Source of the DNA: Asanoa ishikariensis
GTDB lineage: Bacteria; Actinomycetota; Actinomycetes; Mycobacteriales; Micromonosporaceae
Reading direction: 5' to 3'
DNA: 64,000 nucleotides
Assembly (NCBI RefSeq): GCF_900107455.1
Contig: NZ_FNQB01000004.1
Span: 630,193-694,192 of the forward strand
The notes beneath the pieces were generated by a model. It ran no database searches and was not told the DNA's origin. It saw only the letters and a list, made by a program, of their open reading frames with translations. Both the position numbers and the translations under genes were made by a program. Positions within the stretch are counted from its first letter, which is position 1; the number at the start of each line of letters is the position of its first letter. Below are positions 1 to 8,466 of this stretch, piece after piece.

Positions 1-2
1 CG

Positions 3-455
3 TGGGACGCCACCTCGATGACCAAGATCCCCGGCGTCAAGGTCGGTGTCGCGCCGACGGTCAAGGGTCCCCAAGGCCGCTCGATGATCAGCAACTCGAA
101 CGCCAACAACATCTACGCGGGTACGAAGAACCTCGACTCGACGTGGAAGTGGGTCACCTACATGGGCTCGGAGGCGTGCCAGTCGACCGCCGGCGCGGAC
201 GCCACGTTCCTCCCGTCGATCGCCAAGTCGCTCCAGGCCGCGGTCGACGCGCAGAAGAAGGACGGGCTCGACCTGACCGGCTTCGTGAACGCGCTGAACA
301 ACGGCGAGCTGTACCCGGCCCCGCCGACCGCCAACGGCCAGCAGCTCGTGGACACGATCCAGCCGCTGTTCGAGGCGTACTTCAGCGGTGAGAAGGACAA
401 GGCCGTGTTCCCCGAGATGGCCGCGAAGACACAGGAGATCCTCGCGAAGCAGTAG
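3..455 (+). CDS. Sugar ABC transporter substrate-binding protein, C-terminal part (truncated by window edge)
   Basis: The reading frame is open from the first bases of the window and stops at 455, giving the last 150 residues of a protein. The segment has the look of the C-terminal lobe of a CUT1-type extracellular solute-binding protein: a GRSMISNSNANNIYAGTKN stretch, then a helical tail ending in KTQEILAKQ, as in the part of these proteins where the remodelled host-facing helices follow the last strand. The family captures sugars outside the membrane and delivers them to ABC permeases. A strong hairpin follows directly, so this is probably the last gene of its transcript. The sugar cannot be told from this fragment. 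The class assignment is good but rests on a partial protein. Confidence 0.75.
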   Translation, partial: WDATSMTKIPGVKVGVAPTVKGPQGRSMISNSNANNIYAGTKNLDSTWKWVTYMGSEACQSTAGADATFLPSIAKSLQAAVDAQKKDGLDLTGFVNALNNGELYPAPPTANGQQLVDTIQPLFEAYFSGEKDKAVFPEMAAKTQEILAKQ

Positions 456-463
456 CACCCGGT

Positions 464-493
464 GCCGGGGGCGGGCGCTGTTCCGCCCCCGGC
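464..493 (+). terminator. Hairpin terminator after the substrate-binding protein gene
   Basis: An 11-bp perfect inverted repeat (GCCGGGGGCGG and its complement) encloses an 8-nt loop and begins 8 bases after the stop codon. There is no T-tract, which is usual for terminators of high-GC actinobacteria. It separates the upstream gene from the ROK regulator. Confidence 0.6.
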
Positions 494-557
494 GCGCCGG
501 CTGCCGTATCGTCCATGTGCGACCTAGCGCCGGCTCTTTGAGCAAAGGATTCCAGCA

Positions 558-1727
558 ATGCATCAACCAGGCGCCGCCGTCGCGCTCCTCAAGGGAGCGT
601 CCGCGGCAGCCGCCGACGTCTTCCGGGCCATCCTGACCCGGGGCCCGATCAGCCGGATCGACATCGCGCGGCTCCTGGGCCTCTCGCAGGCGGCGGTCAC
701 CAAGGCGGTCGGCCCGCTGTTGGACGTCGGACTCGTCTCCGACGAGCTCGAGCTTCCGCGCGACGGCCAGCCGGGCCGTCCGGCCAACCCGCTGATGGTC
801 GTCGCCGACGCGCTGCTCTCGATCGGCATCAAGGTCAATGCGGACGAGATCGTGGGCGTGGCGACGGACCTGCGCACGACGGTGCTCGCCGCCAACCGGC
901 GCGCGCTGAAGACCACCACACCGCAGGCGACCGTCGACGCCATCGCGGCGACGGTGGCGGACCTGGCCGACGCACTCGGCGACCGCGCCGACCGCCTCTG
1001 CGCGGTAGGGGTCAGCGTCTCGGGCGACGTCGACGCACACAGCGGCGTCGTCCGCGAGTCGGCCATCATGGGCTGGACGGACGTGCCGTTGGGCGCCCTA
1101 CTGGCTGGCCGACTGGACCGCGAGGTGCTGGTCGAGAACGACGTCCGCGCGCTGACGATCGGCGAACACTGGTTCGGCGTCGGTGTCGGCACGGACCTGT
1201 TCGCGATCGTCACGATCGGCCGAGGCATCGGCAGCGGCCTGCACGTCAACGGCGAGGTAGTCGAGGGCGCCTACGGCGTAGCCGGCGAGATCGGTCATCT
1301 CCCACTCACGTCGCCGGACCGGATCTGCCCCTGCGGCCGCCGAGGCTGTGTCGAGGCGGTAGCCGGCACACCCGCGATCGTCGCCGAGGTGTCCCGCGCC
1401 CACGGCCGAGACCTGTCGATCGGCGAGATCGTCGAACTGGCACACGAAGGCGACCCGGCCGCGGTCCAGACGTTCGAACACGCGGCGACGGTGATCGGCA
1501 CCGCGATCGCGACGTTGGTCAACCTCACCGGCCCCGAACTGGTCATCATCGGCGGCGAGGCGGTCAGCAACTTCGACCTCTTCGAGCCGCACCTGCGGGC
1601 GTCCTTCGCCGAACACGCCTTCGGAGCGGCCGGCCGCTGCCAGATCGTCACCAGGCCGCACACGTTCGAGGACTGGGCGCGCGGCGCGTCGGCCGCCGCC
1701 ATCCGGCACCTCGCCGAAAACCGATAG
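558..1727 (+). CDS. ROK-family transcriptional regulator (NagC/XylR type)
   Basis: This 389-residue protein has a winged helix-turn-helix at its N-terminus (about residues 20-75, with SRIDIARLLGLSQAAVTKAV as recognition region) followed by a ROK sugar-kinase-like fold. The ROK zinc motif CPCGRRGC is complete (Cys257, Cys259, Cys264), and the GExGH-like segment GEIGHLP precedes it. The family represses sugar uptake or catabolic genes and is released by a sugar or sugar phosphate. It lies downstream of and in the same direction as a sugar-binding protein gene, so regulation of that transporter is the natural guess. An HTH is present, so it is a regulator rather than a plain glucokinase. The inducer is unknown. 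Confidence 0.9.
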   Translation: MHQPGAAVALLKGASAAAADVFRAILTRGPISRIDIARLLGLSQAAVTKAVGPLLDVGLVSDELELPRDGQPGRPANPLMVVADALLSIGIKVNADEIVGVATDLRTTVLAANRRALKTTTPQATVDAIAATVADLADALGDRADRLCAVGVSVSGDVDAHSGVVRESAIMGWTDVPLGALLAGRLDREVLVENDVRALTIGEHWFGVGVGTDLFAIVTIGRGIGSGLHVNGEVVEGAYGVAGEIGHLPLTSPDRICPCGRRGCVEAVAGTPAIVAEVSRAHGRDLSIGEIVELAHEGDPAAVQTFEHAATVIGTAIATLVNLTGPELVIIGGEAVSNFDLFEPHLRASFAEHAFGAAGRCQIVTRPHTFEDWARGASAAAIRHLAENR

Positions 1728-1761
1728 GTCACGGACGGGCCGACCGCTGATACTGGCCCTC

Positions 1762-2271
1762 GTGGCGAAGGAAGACGTTCTGGCCAAGGTCGAGGCCGAC
1801 CTGCGCCGCGGCCACTCGCATCCCGCGATGCAACGCCTGTCCAGCCTCACGGCCGCGTACCCGGACGACCTGGATGTGCGCGCCGCCCGGGCGGCGCTCT
1901 GCCGGCAGGTCGGCAACCTGACCGAGGCCGGCCGGTGGGGCTTCCTCACCGAGGACACGGGCGAACAAGAGATCGCCGCGTTCGAGCGGGCCTATCCGGT
2001 CGCCTGGACGCGGCTGCGCGCACTGAGGCTCATCGCCGACCCGATGGACCGGCTCGGGCCGGTGGCCAAGGCCCGCCTGAGCCGGCTGACCGCCCAGGCC
2101 GCCGACGAGCCACCGGGCCCCGTGCTGTGGACGGCGTCCGGCCCCGCACCCCACGATCCCGCCGCACCACGGCGCGACGCCGTCTGGGCGTTGGCGATCG
2201 CGGCGGCCCTCATCGCGGTGTGTGGTCTGGCCGGCCTAGGGCTGGTCACCCTGGTTCGCTGGGTCTTCTAG
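1762..2271 (+). CDS. Small protein with C-terminal membrane anchor (DUF6584-like)
   Basis: This 169-residue protein starts at a GTG 34 bases after the ROK gene. The first 110 residues are helical and tetratricopeptide-like in character (VEADLRRGHSHPAMQRL, then SLTAAYPDDLDVRAARA), and the last 30 form one hydrophobic transmembrane segment. The N-terminal pattern matches a small actinobacterial family that I recall as DUF6584; I cannot confirm this without a search. No catalytic motif is visible and its function is unknown. Its 3' end overlaps the convergent gene by 36 bases. Confidence 0.65.
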   Translation: MAKEDVLAKVEADLRRGHSHPAMQRLSSLTAAYPDDLDVRAARAALCRQVGNLTEAGRWGFLTEDTGEQEIAAFERAYPVAWTRLRALRLIADPMDRLGPVAKARLSRLTAQAADEPPGPVLWTASGPAPHDPAAPRRDAVWALAIAAALIAVCGLAGLGLVTLVRWVF

Positions 2272-2898
2272 GCTCTTGCGGAGGCCGACGAGCAGCGCCT
2301 CTCCTGCCGCGTCGTTGGACCACAGCGACGTGCTCAGATCGGACAGGCTCAACAGCCGTCCCACCGCCACGCTGAGGGCGTCGGCAGGGCCGGACAACCA
2401 CCAGTCGCACTGGCCGGCGTCCGACCACAGCAGGATCATGACTCCGTCGCGCTCGAACCTGAACTGCGTGTGTCCGGGCCAGCCGTGCGTGGCGGGTTGT
2501 TCGTCGAAGTCGGCTCGCAATCGCGCCAGCGAGTCGTCGTCGAGCTCGGCCGCCTGAGCTTGAAGCAGCGGTCCGCGGTGGACGCACCGACGATCCCACC
2601 GCCGGGCCGCGAGATAGCTCGCGACGTCCGGCGTGTAGACGATCGTGCCTCCGCTGTCGCCGACCACGACGGGGAGCGCCGGGTCGTCCAGCGGCACTCC
2701 CCAACTGCACACGCCCTGGTTCTCGACGGCGATCACCAGCACGGGTGTGGGCCATTCGGGGAAGCGCCGGTCCGGGTCCTCGTGGAGGTCGATGACCACG
2801 TGACGCGGAAAGACCACCTGGTCGTCGTACGTTGTGGCCAGCTCGTCGGCCACCGCCGCGGTGATCAGCGACCTGACCGCCGCGGGGACGTCCTCCAC
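2236..2898 (-). CDS. Conserved hypothetical protein
   Basis: This predicted soluble protein of 220 residues has no signal peptide or membrane segment. It contains a compact PTPVLVIAVENQGVCSWGV stretch in the first third and a Trp/Asp-rich strand region (LLWSDAGQCDWWLSG) in the second half. That composition is reminiscent of actinobacterial SMI1/KNR4-like or immunity-type proteins, but I do not recognise a defined family. It sits 5 bases after the end of the mannose-6-phosphate isomerase gene in the same direction, so it may be translated from the same mRNA. Function is unknown. Confidence 0.6.
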   Translation of the reverse strand: MEDVPAAVRSLITAAVADELATTYDDQVVFPRHVVIDLHEDPDRRFPEWPTPVLVIAVENQGVCSWGVPLDDPALPVVVGDSGGTIVYTPDVASYLAARRWDRRCVHRGPLLQAQAAELDDDSLARLRADFDEQPATHGWPGHTQFRFERDGVMILLWSDAGQCDWWLSGPADALSVAVGRLLSLSDLSTSLWSNDAAGEALLVGLRKSLEDPANQGDQP

Positions 2899-2903
2899 GG
2901 CGT

Positions 2904-3896
2904 TCAGAGGGCCGGCGGGCGGCAGCGGATCAGTTCGACGTCGCCCTCCACGTGGACGCGGCCGGTGTTGTGTGCTGTCAGGACGGTCATCCCGGGGCGC
3001 AGCGGCAGGGACTCGTTGGTCGACCAGGTCAGGCGGCCTTCACCCGAGAGGACCGCGGCGATCGAGAAGCTGGGATCCCACGTGGACGGTCCACTGTGGC
3101 GGTTCGCACGGAAGAACTCGTCCGCGTACCTCGGGAAGATGTGCGGGTCGTCGAGGCGCCCGCGGAGTTCCTTGAGGGTTTCGGCCGGGACGGCCTGGCG
3201 GCGGACGCAGGGGAGCGCCGCGTCGAAGCCGATGCCCAGATGGCCGTCGCGGGGGCCGTCGACCGCGAAGCCGTCGTACTCCAGGAGCAGTGAGAGGTCC
3301 GCGGCCTGCTGGAGTTCGAGGAGCAGGATGCCGGGTCCGATCGCGTGCGGGTAGCCGGCCGGCACGAAGATCGTGTCGCCGGCTGTCACCTCGACGGTGT
3401 GCAGGGCCTCGAGCATCGCCGGGCGGTCCTGGCGGGCCACCCAGTCGGCCAGGGTCGCCGGTGGGACGTCCGCTCGGAAGCCGAGGTGCACCTTGGCGCC
3501 CGGTTCGGCGGACAGGATGATCCAGGACTCGGTCTTGCCGTTGCGGCAACCCAGGTGCGACTGCGCGAACGCGTCGTCAGGGTGTGCGTGCACCGGCAGC
3601 CGTTCGCCGGCGTCGAGCAACTTGACCAGCAGGGCCGGGTCGGCGCCGAAGCGGTCGACGTGTGCCGCGCCGAGCCAGTGCACCGGGTCGTCGGCGATCG
3701 CGGCCCGCAGCGACCGGCCGTCCGGCAGCACGGTCAACCCCAGCGAGTCGAAGCCGGCGACGGTGGTCGCGGAACCTACCCAGTCCTCCGGCACGTGGTC
3801 GCCCGTGGGAGCGGAGCCACGGAACGCGGCGATCCGGTCGCCGCCGAGGTAGAACCGGTCCGCCGGCTGGTTGGCGGGTAGCGCGATGACGGTCAT
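2904..3896 (-). CDS. manA: Class I mannose-6-phosphate isomerase
   Basis: This 330-residue protein of the cupin-type phosphomannose isomerase family interconverts mannose 6-phosphate and fructose 6-phosphate in the cytoplasm. The zinc-site region is seen as LPVHAHPDDAFAQ (two His) followed by GKTESWIIL (Glu), and the third His lies in PAGYPHAIGPG, as in type I enzymes. The start was placed at the ATG at 3896 because GGAGGAG stands 6 bases before it; an upstream in-frame ATG at 3935 has no such site. It follows the P-loop kinase gene by 35 bases and is likely co-transcribed with it, which suggests joint handling of hexose phosphates. Confidence 0.88.
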   Translation of the reverse strand: MTVIALPANQPADRFYLGGDRIAAFRGSAPTGDHVPEDWVGSATTVAGFDSLGLTVLPDGRSLRAAIADDPVHWLGAAHVDRFGADPALLVKLLDAGERLPVHAHPDDAFAQSHLGCRNGKTESWIILSAEPGAKVHLGFRADVPPATLADWVARQDRPAMLEALHTVEVTAGDTIFVPAGYPHAIGPGILLLELQQAADLSLLLEYDGFAVDGPRDGHLGIGFDAALPCVRRQAVPAETLKELRGRLDDPHIFPRYADEFFRANRHSGPSTWDPSFSIAAVLSGEGRLTWSTNESLPLRPGMTVLTAHNTGRVHVEGDVELIRCRPPAL

Positions 3897-3931
3897 GTGG
3901 ATCTCCTCCGGGTTACGGGGGCTGGCGGTGA

Positions 3932-4864
3932 TCATTGGTGCGGATGCTCCGGCGCGTCAAGCCCTGCCAGCACGGCGCGGACCTGTGCGGCGGGGGAGTC
4001 GGCGGCGTCGACCGCGAGGTGCGGGGCATTGGGCGGGTCGAGGTCGACCCGGTCGAGGAACGCCCCGAGGTCGGCGAGTTTGCGCCGGTCGCGGTCGGCG
4101 CCGCGCCCTTCCATCCGGGCGCGGAGCAGGCTCGGCGTGACCCGCAGCCAGACCAGAAGTGGGCGTCCGTCGACCGCGCTCCATTCGGTCCGGCGACGGT
4201 CGCGATCGTGGGTGGGCGTGGCGGCACCAGCGCGGCCGGCGCCGCCGGCGCGGTCGGCACCGAAATGGGCGGCGGCGCAGGCGGGGTCGGCGCGGGCGCG
4301 GGACGCGGCGGACTGGTCGGCGGGCGCGGGCCGGTCGGCACCGGCGCGGTCAGCGTCGGCGGGCCGGTCGGCGGCGGCAGACCGGTCAGCACCGGAGAAG
4401 GCGGCGACACCGCGGCCGCCGGCACTGGAGCGGTCGGAGGCCGCGGGCCGGTCGGCACCGAAATGGGCGGCGGCGGCGCCGTCGGCACCGGAGTGGGCGG
4501 CCCCGGCGTGGTCGGCACCGGAGCGGTTGGAGGCGGCGGTGAGTCGGTCGGCGATGCGATGCCACGCCGCCGGGTCGCGTCGTTCGGTGGTGAACGGGGC
4601 GACGAGCACGACGGGGTTGCCGGCCGCGAGGTTGTCGACGGCGGCGGCGTAGAGAGCTTCATACCGAGCGAATCGCGTCGCCCCGGCGAGGCGAGGGTCA
4701 TCGAGGTCGTCGGTGCCCAGCAGGTCCGCGATCACCGAGGTCAGAGGCTGGGTCAGCACGTCCTGGTCGAGCAGCGTCGCACCGAGTCGGCGGGCCAGCG
4801 CCGCCCCGAGCACGGTCTTGCCGCTCGCCGGTGGACCGGCGACGAGCAAAGTGGACAAACCCAC
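3932..4864 (-). CDS. P-loop kinase-like ATPase with a long low-complexity insert
   Basis: This protein of 310 residues begins with a Walker A motif (GPPASGKT, about residues 9-16) and ends with a kinase-like LID region (RARMEGRGADRDRRKL) and a C-terminal helix, as in small-molecule kinases of the gluconokinase/shikimate-kinase type. Between about residues 115 and 230 lies an Ala/Asp/Gly/Arg-rich insert built from imperfect units such as AHFGADR, SGADR and AAADRP, absent from ordinary kinases of about 180 residues. The DNA of the insert carries a 27-bp exact direct repeat. The GTG at 4864 was preferred because AGAGGAG precedes it; a GTG at 4912 is possible. The substrate is unknown; the neighbouring manA suggests a sugar or sugar acid. 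Confidence 0.65.
   Translation of the reverse strand: MGLSTLLVAGPPASGKTVLGAALARRLGATLLDQDVLTQPLTSVIADLLGTDDLDDPRLAGATRFARYEALYAAAVDNLAAGNPVVLVAPFTTERRDPAAWHRIADRLTAASNRSGADHAGAAHSGADGAAAAHFGADRPAASDRSSAGGRGVAAFSGADRSAAADRPADADRAGADRPAPADQSAASRARADPACAAAHFGADRAGGAGRAGAATPTHDRDRRRTEWSAVDGRPLLVWLRVTPSLLRARMEGRGADRDRRKLADLGAFLDRVDLDPPNAPHLAVDAADSPAAQVRAVLAGLDAPEHPHQ
4251..4475. repeat. Exact 27-bp direct repeat inside the kinase gene
   Basis: The same 27 bases occur at 4251-4277 and at 4449-4475, 198 bp apart, which keeps frame (66 codons). The repeat encodes the AAHFGADR block of the kinase insert. Many shorter GGTCGGCACCG-like copies lie between and around the two. This looks like an internal tandem expansion and not a mobile element. 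Confidence 0.8.
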
Positions 4865-4981
4865 CGCGCAGCACGCTCCTCTCGCCGCGACGCAGCGTGA
4901 CGAACAGGTCACGCTCGATATCGCACAGCCGTTTCAGGAAACGATCCAGTCACGAAACCTGCCTGAAAACTCTTCGTCATC

Positions 4982-5061
4982 TTGACAGTCATGAAGGCGA
5001 GTGCACATAGTGCGAACACCGCTGTGACATCGATTACCTCGTCCGGTGACAACGATTACCT
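4982..5061 (+). promoter_or_regulatory. Promoter and tandem operator of the PfkB/FGGY/ABC operon
   Basis: TTGACA at 4982-4987, an 18-base spacer and CATAGT at 5006-5011 form a good sigma-70-type promoter. Downstream, the 16-mer GTGACAxCGATTACCT occurs at 5024-5039 and again at 5046-5061, 22 bp apart, so the copies face the same side of the helix. Boxes in the leader just after the start point fit repression by roadblock. The LacI protein encoded as second gene of the operon is the obvious candidate binder; that link is inferred. Confidence 0.6.
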
Positions 5062-5087
5062 GGCGAGCCCGAAGAGGGGACCGATCA

Positions 5088-6074
5088 GTGCTGATCGCGA
5101 CGCCCAACCTGTGTCTGGATAGGACACAGCTCGTCCCAGAGTTGGTGCTGGGCGGGGTGATGCGCGCCCGTTCCGTGGAGGTCACGGCCGGCGGCAAGGG
5201 TGTCAACATCGCGCGGGTCGCCCGGTCTCACCAGCGAAAAGCCACCGTCGTCGGCCTGGTCGCCGACCGGGACCGGGAACGCCTGCTGCGCCTGCTCGCA
5301 GAGGAAGGCGCCGACGTCGTCGACGTGCCGATGCCGGGCGACACCCGCAACGCGATCATCATGATCGAGCAGCCCGGCGGCCGTACGACGATCGTCAACG
5401 AGCAGGGCTCCACGATCGACGCCGACATCTGGGAACGCTACCGGGACGCCGTCGCGGCCAACCTCCCCGCCCACCTCACGCTGTCCTGCTCGGGCAGTCT
5501 CCCGCCGGGAGCGCCGGAGGACGGCTACGGGCAGCTCGTCGAACTCGCACACACCGCCGGTGTGCTGGCCGTCGTCGACACCGCGCCCGGTGCCCTGCGC
5601 GCCAGCCTGGCCAGCGGCCCCGACCTGGTCAAACCCAACCTCCAGGAAGCCGAGGCGGCGATCTCCGGCACCTCGGGCCTGGTACTCACCGACGCCGACG
5701 GCGACGTCCGGGAACGCGCGATGGACGCGGCGGCCACGCTGTGCGCGCTCGGCGCCCGCAACGCCGCGGTCACCGCCGGCGCCCACGGCGCCGCCCTGGC
5801 CGAAGGCGCGGCAAACCGGGTGCGCTGGTTCCCGGCGATGAAGGTCCAGGTGGTCAGCGCGGTAGGCGCCGGCGACTCCTTCCTCGGCGGCGTCCTGCTC
5901 GAGCTGGAAGCCAACGACACGCCCGACTGGGCCGCCGCGATCCTGCGCGGCTCGGCCACGGCCAGCGCCTCCTGCGAGCAGCTACGCGCCGGCGGCGTCG
6001 ACCCGAACCGCGCGGCAGAACTGCTGGCCCAACTCCGCAAACAGCCCACCGAGCCCGCCCGGCGGTTGTCGTGA
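5088..6074 (+). CDS. PfkB-family sugar-phosphate kinase (1-phosphofructokinase/LacC type)
   Basis: This 328-residue protein belongs to the ribokinase/PfkB superfamily and most resembles the hexose-phosphate kinases FruK and LacC, which phosphorylate a ketose monophosphate to a bisphosphate. The substrate motif GGKGVNIARV is near residue 36 and the ATP/anion-hole motif GAGDSF contains the catalytic base Asp263. The GTG at 5088 is chosen because the protein then begins directly with VLIATPNLCLDRT, the normal start of the family; an upstream GTG at 5046 lies inside an operator repeat. It is the first gene of a seven-gene operon with a LacI regulator, a second kinase, an aldolase and an importer, and its stop overlaps the next start (GTGA). 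Confidence 0.85.
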   Translation: MLIATPNLCLDRTQLVPELVLGGVMRARSVEVTAGGKGVNIARVARSHQRKATVVGLVADRDRERLLRLLAEEGADVVDVPMPGDTRNAIIMIEQPGGRTTIVNEQGSTIDADIWERYRDAVAANLPAHLTLSCSGSLPPGAPEDGYGQLVELAHTAGVLAVVDTAPGALRASLASGPDLVKPNLQEAEAAISGTSGLVLTDADGDVRERAMDAAATLCALGARNAAVTAGAHGAALAEGAANRVRWFPAMKVQVVSAVGAGDSFLGGVLLELEANDTPDWAAAILRGSATASASCEQLRAGGVDPNRAAELLAQLRKQPTEPARRLS

Positions 6075-7069
6075 AGGCCCCACGGCCCCGGTTGCGGGAT
6101 GTCGCGGAGGCCGCGCAGACGAGCACCAAGACCGCGTCGCGGGTGATCAACGGGGACGTTCGCGTCTCGGCCAGCACCCGGGCCCGGGTCGAGCAGGCCG
6201 TCGTCGACCTCGGCTACCGGCCGGACCCCCTCGCACGGTCGTTGCGGCTCGGCCAGGACGAGACCATCGGCGTGGTGGTCGACGAGGTCGGTGACCCGTT
6301 CTTCGCCAGCGTGATCGGCGAGATCGAGCGGATGGCGCTCGACCGGGGCGTCTCGGTCATCATCGCCAGCACGCGCCGGCTCGCGGAGCGGGAGCGGATC
6401 GTGCTCGACGGCCTGCTCCAGCGCCGGGTCGCCGGGCTCATCATCGCGTCCATTTCGGACACTCACGCGTACCTGCGTACCTCACCCTGCCCCTTGGTCT
6501 TCATCGACCGGGCGGCCGAGGACCTCGCGGCCGACGCGGTGGTCGTCGACGACCGTGGTGGTGCCCGGATGGCCATCGAGCATCTGATGCGGCACGGCCA
6601 CCGGCGGATCGCCTACATCGGCGACCGGCTGGACACAGCGACGGCGCGGTACCGGCTGGCCGGCTACCGGGACGCGTTGGAGGCCGCCGGCATCGCCCCC
6701 GACGAGGATCTGGTCGCCGAGGTCGAGCCGGCCAAGGGTGACGCCGGTGTCGCGGCCGAGACGTTGCTGCGCCTGGCAAACCCACCGACGGCCATTTTCA
6801 GTGCCAACACCCGGTGCTCGCTGGGTACGTTGCCGACCGTTCACCGGCTGCGCCGGACCGACATCGGCTTCGTCTCGTTCGGTGACTTCGCGATGGCCGA
6901 CACGATCACCCCGGCGATCACCATCATCGAGCACTCGCCGGAGCTGATCGGCCGGCTCGCGGCGGAGCGGCTGTTCAGCCGGTTGGCCGGCGAGGACCCG
7001 CCGGTGGAGACGATCCTGGCGCCGCTGCGGGTGGTGCCGCGCGGCAGCGGAGAGCTGGGGCCGGCATGA
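6071..7069 (+). CDS. LacI-family transcriptional regulator of the operon
   Basis: This 332-residue protein has an N-terminal LacI helix-turn-helix (RLRDVAEAAQTSTKTASRVING, about residues 7-28) with the hinge helix near residue 55 and a periplasmic-binding-protein-like effector domain. It starts at a GTG overlapping the previous stop and ends with ATGA overlap to the FGGY kinase, so all three are translationally coupled. Encoding the regulator inside the operon suggests autoregulation, probably through the twin boxes at 5024-5061. The effector would be the imported sugar or its phosphate; it cannot be read from the sequence. Confidence 0.88.
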   Translation: MKAPRPRLRDVAEAAQTSTKTASRVINGDVRVSASTRARVEQAVVDLGYRPDPLARSLRLGQDETIGVVVDEVGDPFFASVIGEIERMALDRGVSVIIASTRRLAERERIVLDGLLQRRVAGLIIASISDTHAYLRTSPCPLVFIDRAAEDLAADAVVVDDRGGARMAIEHLMRHGHRRIAYIGDRLDTATARYRLAGYRDALEAAGIAPDEDLVAEVEPAKGDAGVAAETLLRLANPPTAIFSANTRCSLGTLPTVHRLRRTDIGFVSFGDFAMADTITPAITIIEHSPELIGRLAAERLFSRLAGEDPPVETILAPLRVVPRGSGELGPA

Positions 7070-8466
7070 CCGAGCTCGTGGCCGGGGTCGACCTCGGCAC
7101 CACCGACACCAAGGCCGTCCTGACCCGCCCGGACGGCGAGACCGTCGCGTTCGCCCGCAAACCGACGACGTGGACGCACAAGCCGGACGGCCGGCTGGAG
7201 ACCACCGGCGCCGCGCTCGCGAACGACGTGCTGCGCGCCCTCGCCGCGGCGGTCGACGAAGCCGAGAAGAGCACGGGTGGCCCGGTAAAGATCACCGGCA
7301 TCGGCATCGCCGGCCTCGCCGAGAGCGGCGTCATCCTCGACGAGCACGGCAACGAGACCTCCCCGGTGATCGCCTGGTTCGACGAGCGGGGCATGGCCGA
7401 GCTGACCGCGCAAGGGCCCGCGTTCGTCAGCGAGTTCCCGCGCCGCACCGGGCTGCCGTTCGGCACCCAGTGGAGCCTGCCGAAGCTGCTCTGGATGCGC
7501 GATGCCGGCATCCGCCTGGACCACGCGTCGCGGTGGCTGAACATGCCGGAGTACGTGGCGTACGCGCTCACCGGCGAACGGGTCAGCGAGCCGTCGTTGG
7601 CCTCCCGCACCGGCCTGCTCGACCAGGCGACCGGGCGGCCGTGGTCGGAAGCGCTCGAGCGGATCGGCGTCAAAGCGGCGTTCCTGCCGGAGCTGCTGGC
7701 GGCCGGTCAACGAGCCGGCACAGTAAAGATCAATAACCACGCGTTGAACGGCGCCGCGGTCACCGTCGCGGGGCACGACCACCCGGTCGCCGCGATCGGA
7801 GCCGGTGCCACCGGCCCCGAGGACCTGTTCAACTCGTGCGGCACCGCCGAGGTCCTGCTGCGCTCGGTGCCCCGGATCCTGACCGACGACGAGCGTTCGA
7901 CCCTGGTCGGGCTGGGCGTCGACGCGGGCCGGCACGTGCTGCCGGGGCATGGCGTGCTGATCGGCGGGATGCGGTCCGGGTTGGTGATGCGCCGCGTCCT
8001 GGCCCTCGTCGGCGCCGACGAGCCGGCGCGGCGCGACGAGCTCGACCGGCGATGGCGACCCGACACCGCCAAGGGCGACGGCGTCACCGTGTTGCCCGCC
8101 GCGCCGCACGACAACGACGTGACGCTGCGGCTGCGCGACGGCGCGGGCCCGGACCAGTTGTGGGCGGCCACTCTCGCATACCTCAATGAGCAGACCGAAG
8201 CCCTGCTCGCGGCGGTCAACTCGGTGGTCGGCGAGCACCGCACGGCGGTCGCGGCCGGCGGGTGGACCCGGATGGACAGCGTACGAACAGCGAAAGCGGC
8301 GGTGATCCCGCGTCTGCGGATCTCCGCGCTCGAACAACCGGGTGCCCGTGGTGCGGCGATGTTCGCCGCCTGCGCCGCCTACGACGTCCCGTTCGACAAG
8401 GTGACGCGGCAGTTCCAGAACCCGGCCGTCGCCACGGAAAGGACCACACATGACAGCCCGAAATAG
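7066..8466 (+). CDS. FGGY-family carbohydrate kinase
   Basis: This 466-residue protein has the two-domain FGGY fold: DLGTTDTKAVL at the N-terminus is the first phosphate motif, and GIAGLAESGVILDEHG and the segment WFDERGMAEL carry the usual substrate-side residues. The C-terminal half has the ATP-binding region AGGWTRMDSVRTAK. Family members use ATP to phosphorylate pentuloses, hexuloses or polyols. Together with the PfkB kinase and aldolase it would supply the first of two phosphorylations. The 3' end overlaps the aldolase gene by 17 bases. The exact sugar is unknown; gluconate-, xylulose- and tagatose-type substrates all remain open. Confidence 0.85.
   Translation: MTELVAGVDLGTTDTKAVLTRPDGETVAFARKPTTWTHKPDGRLETTGAALANDVLRALAAAVDEAEKSTGGPVKITGIGIAGLAESGVILDEHGNETSPVIAWFDERGMAELTAQGPAFVSEFPRRTGLPFGTQWSLPKLLWMRDAGIRLDHASRWLNMPEYVAYALTGERVSEPSLASRTGLLDQATGRPWSEALERIGVKAAFLPELLAAGQRAGTVKINNHALNGAAVTVAGHDHPVAAIGAGATGPEDLFNSCGTAEVLLRSVPRILTDDERSTLVGLGVDAGRHVLPGHGVLIGGMRSGLVMRRVLALVGADEPARRDELDRRWRPDTAKGDGVTVLPAAPHDNDVTLRLRDGAGPDQLWAATLAYLNEQTEALLAAVNSVVGEHRTAVAAGGWTRMDSVRTAKAAVIPRLRISALEQPGARGAAMFAACAAYDVPFDKVTRQFQNPAVATERTTHDSPK

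Noticed and set aside
4240-4540. Possible CRISPR-like or minisatellite array
   Set aside because: Copies are irregular, in frame with a kinase gene and translate to repeated GADR-type residues; no constant repeat-spacer pattern exists.
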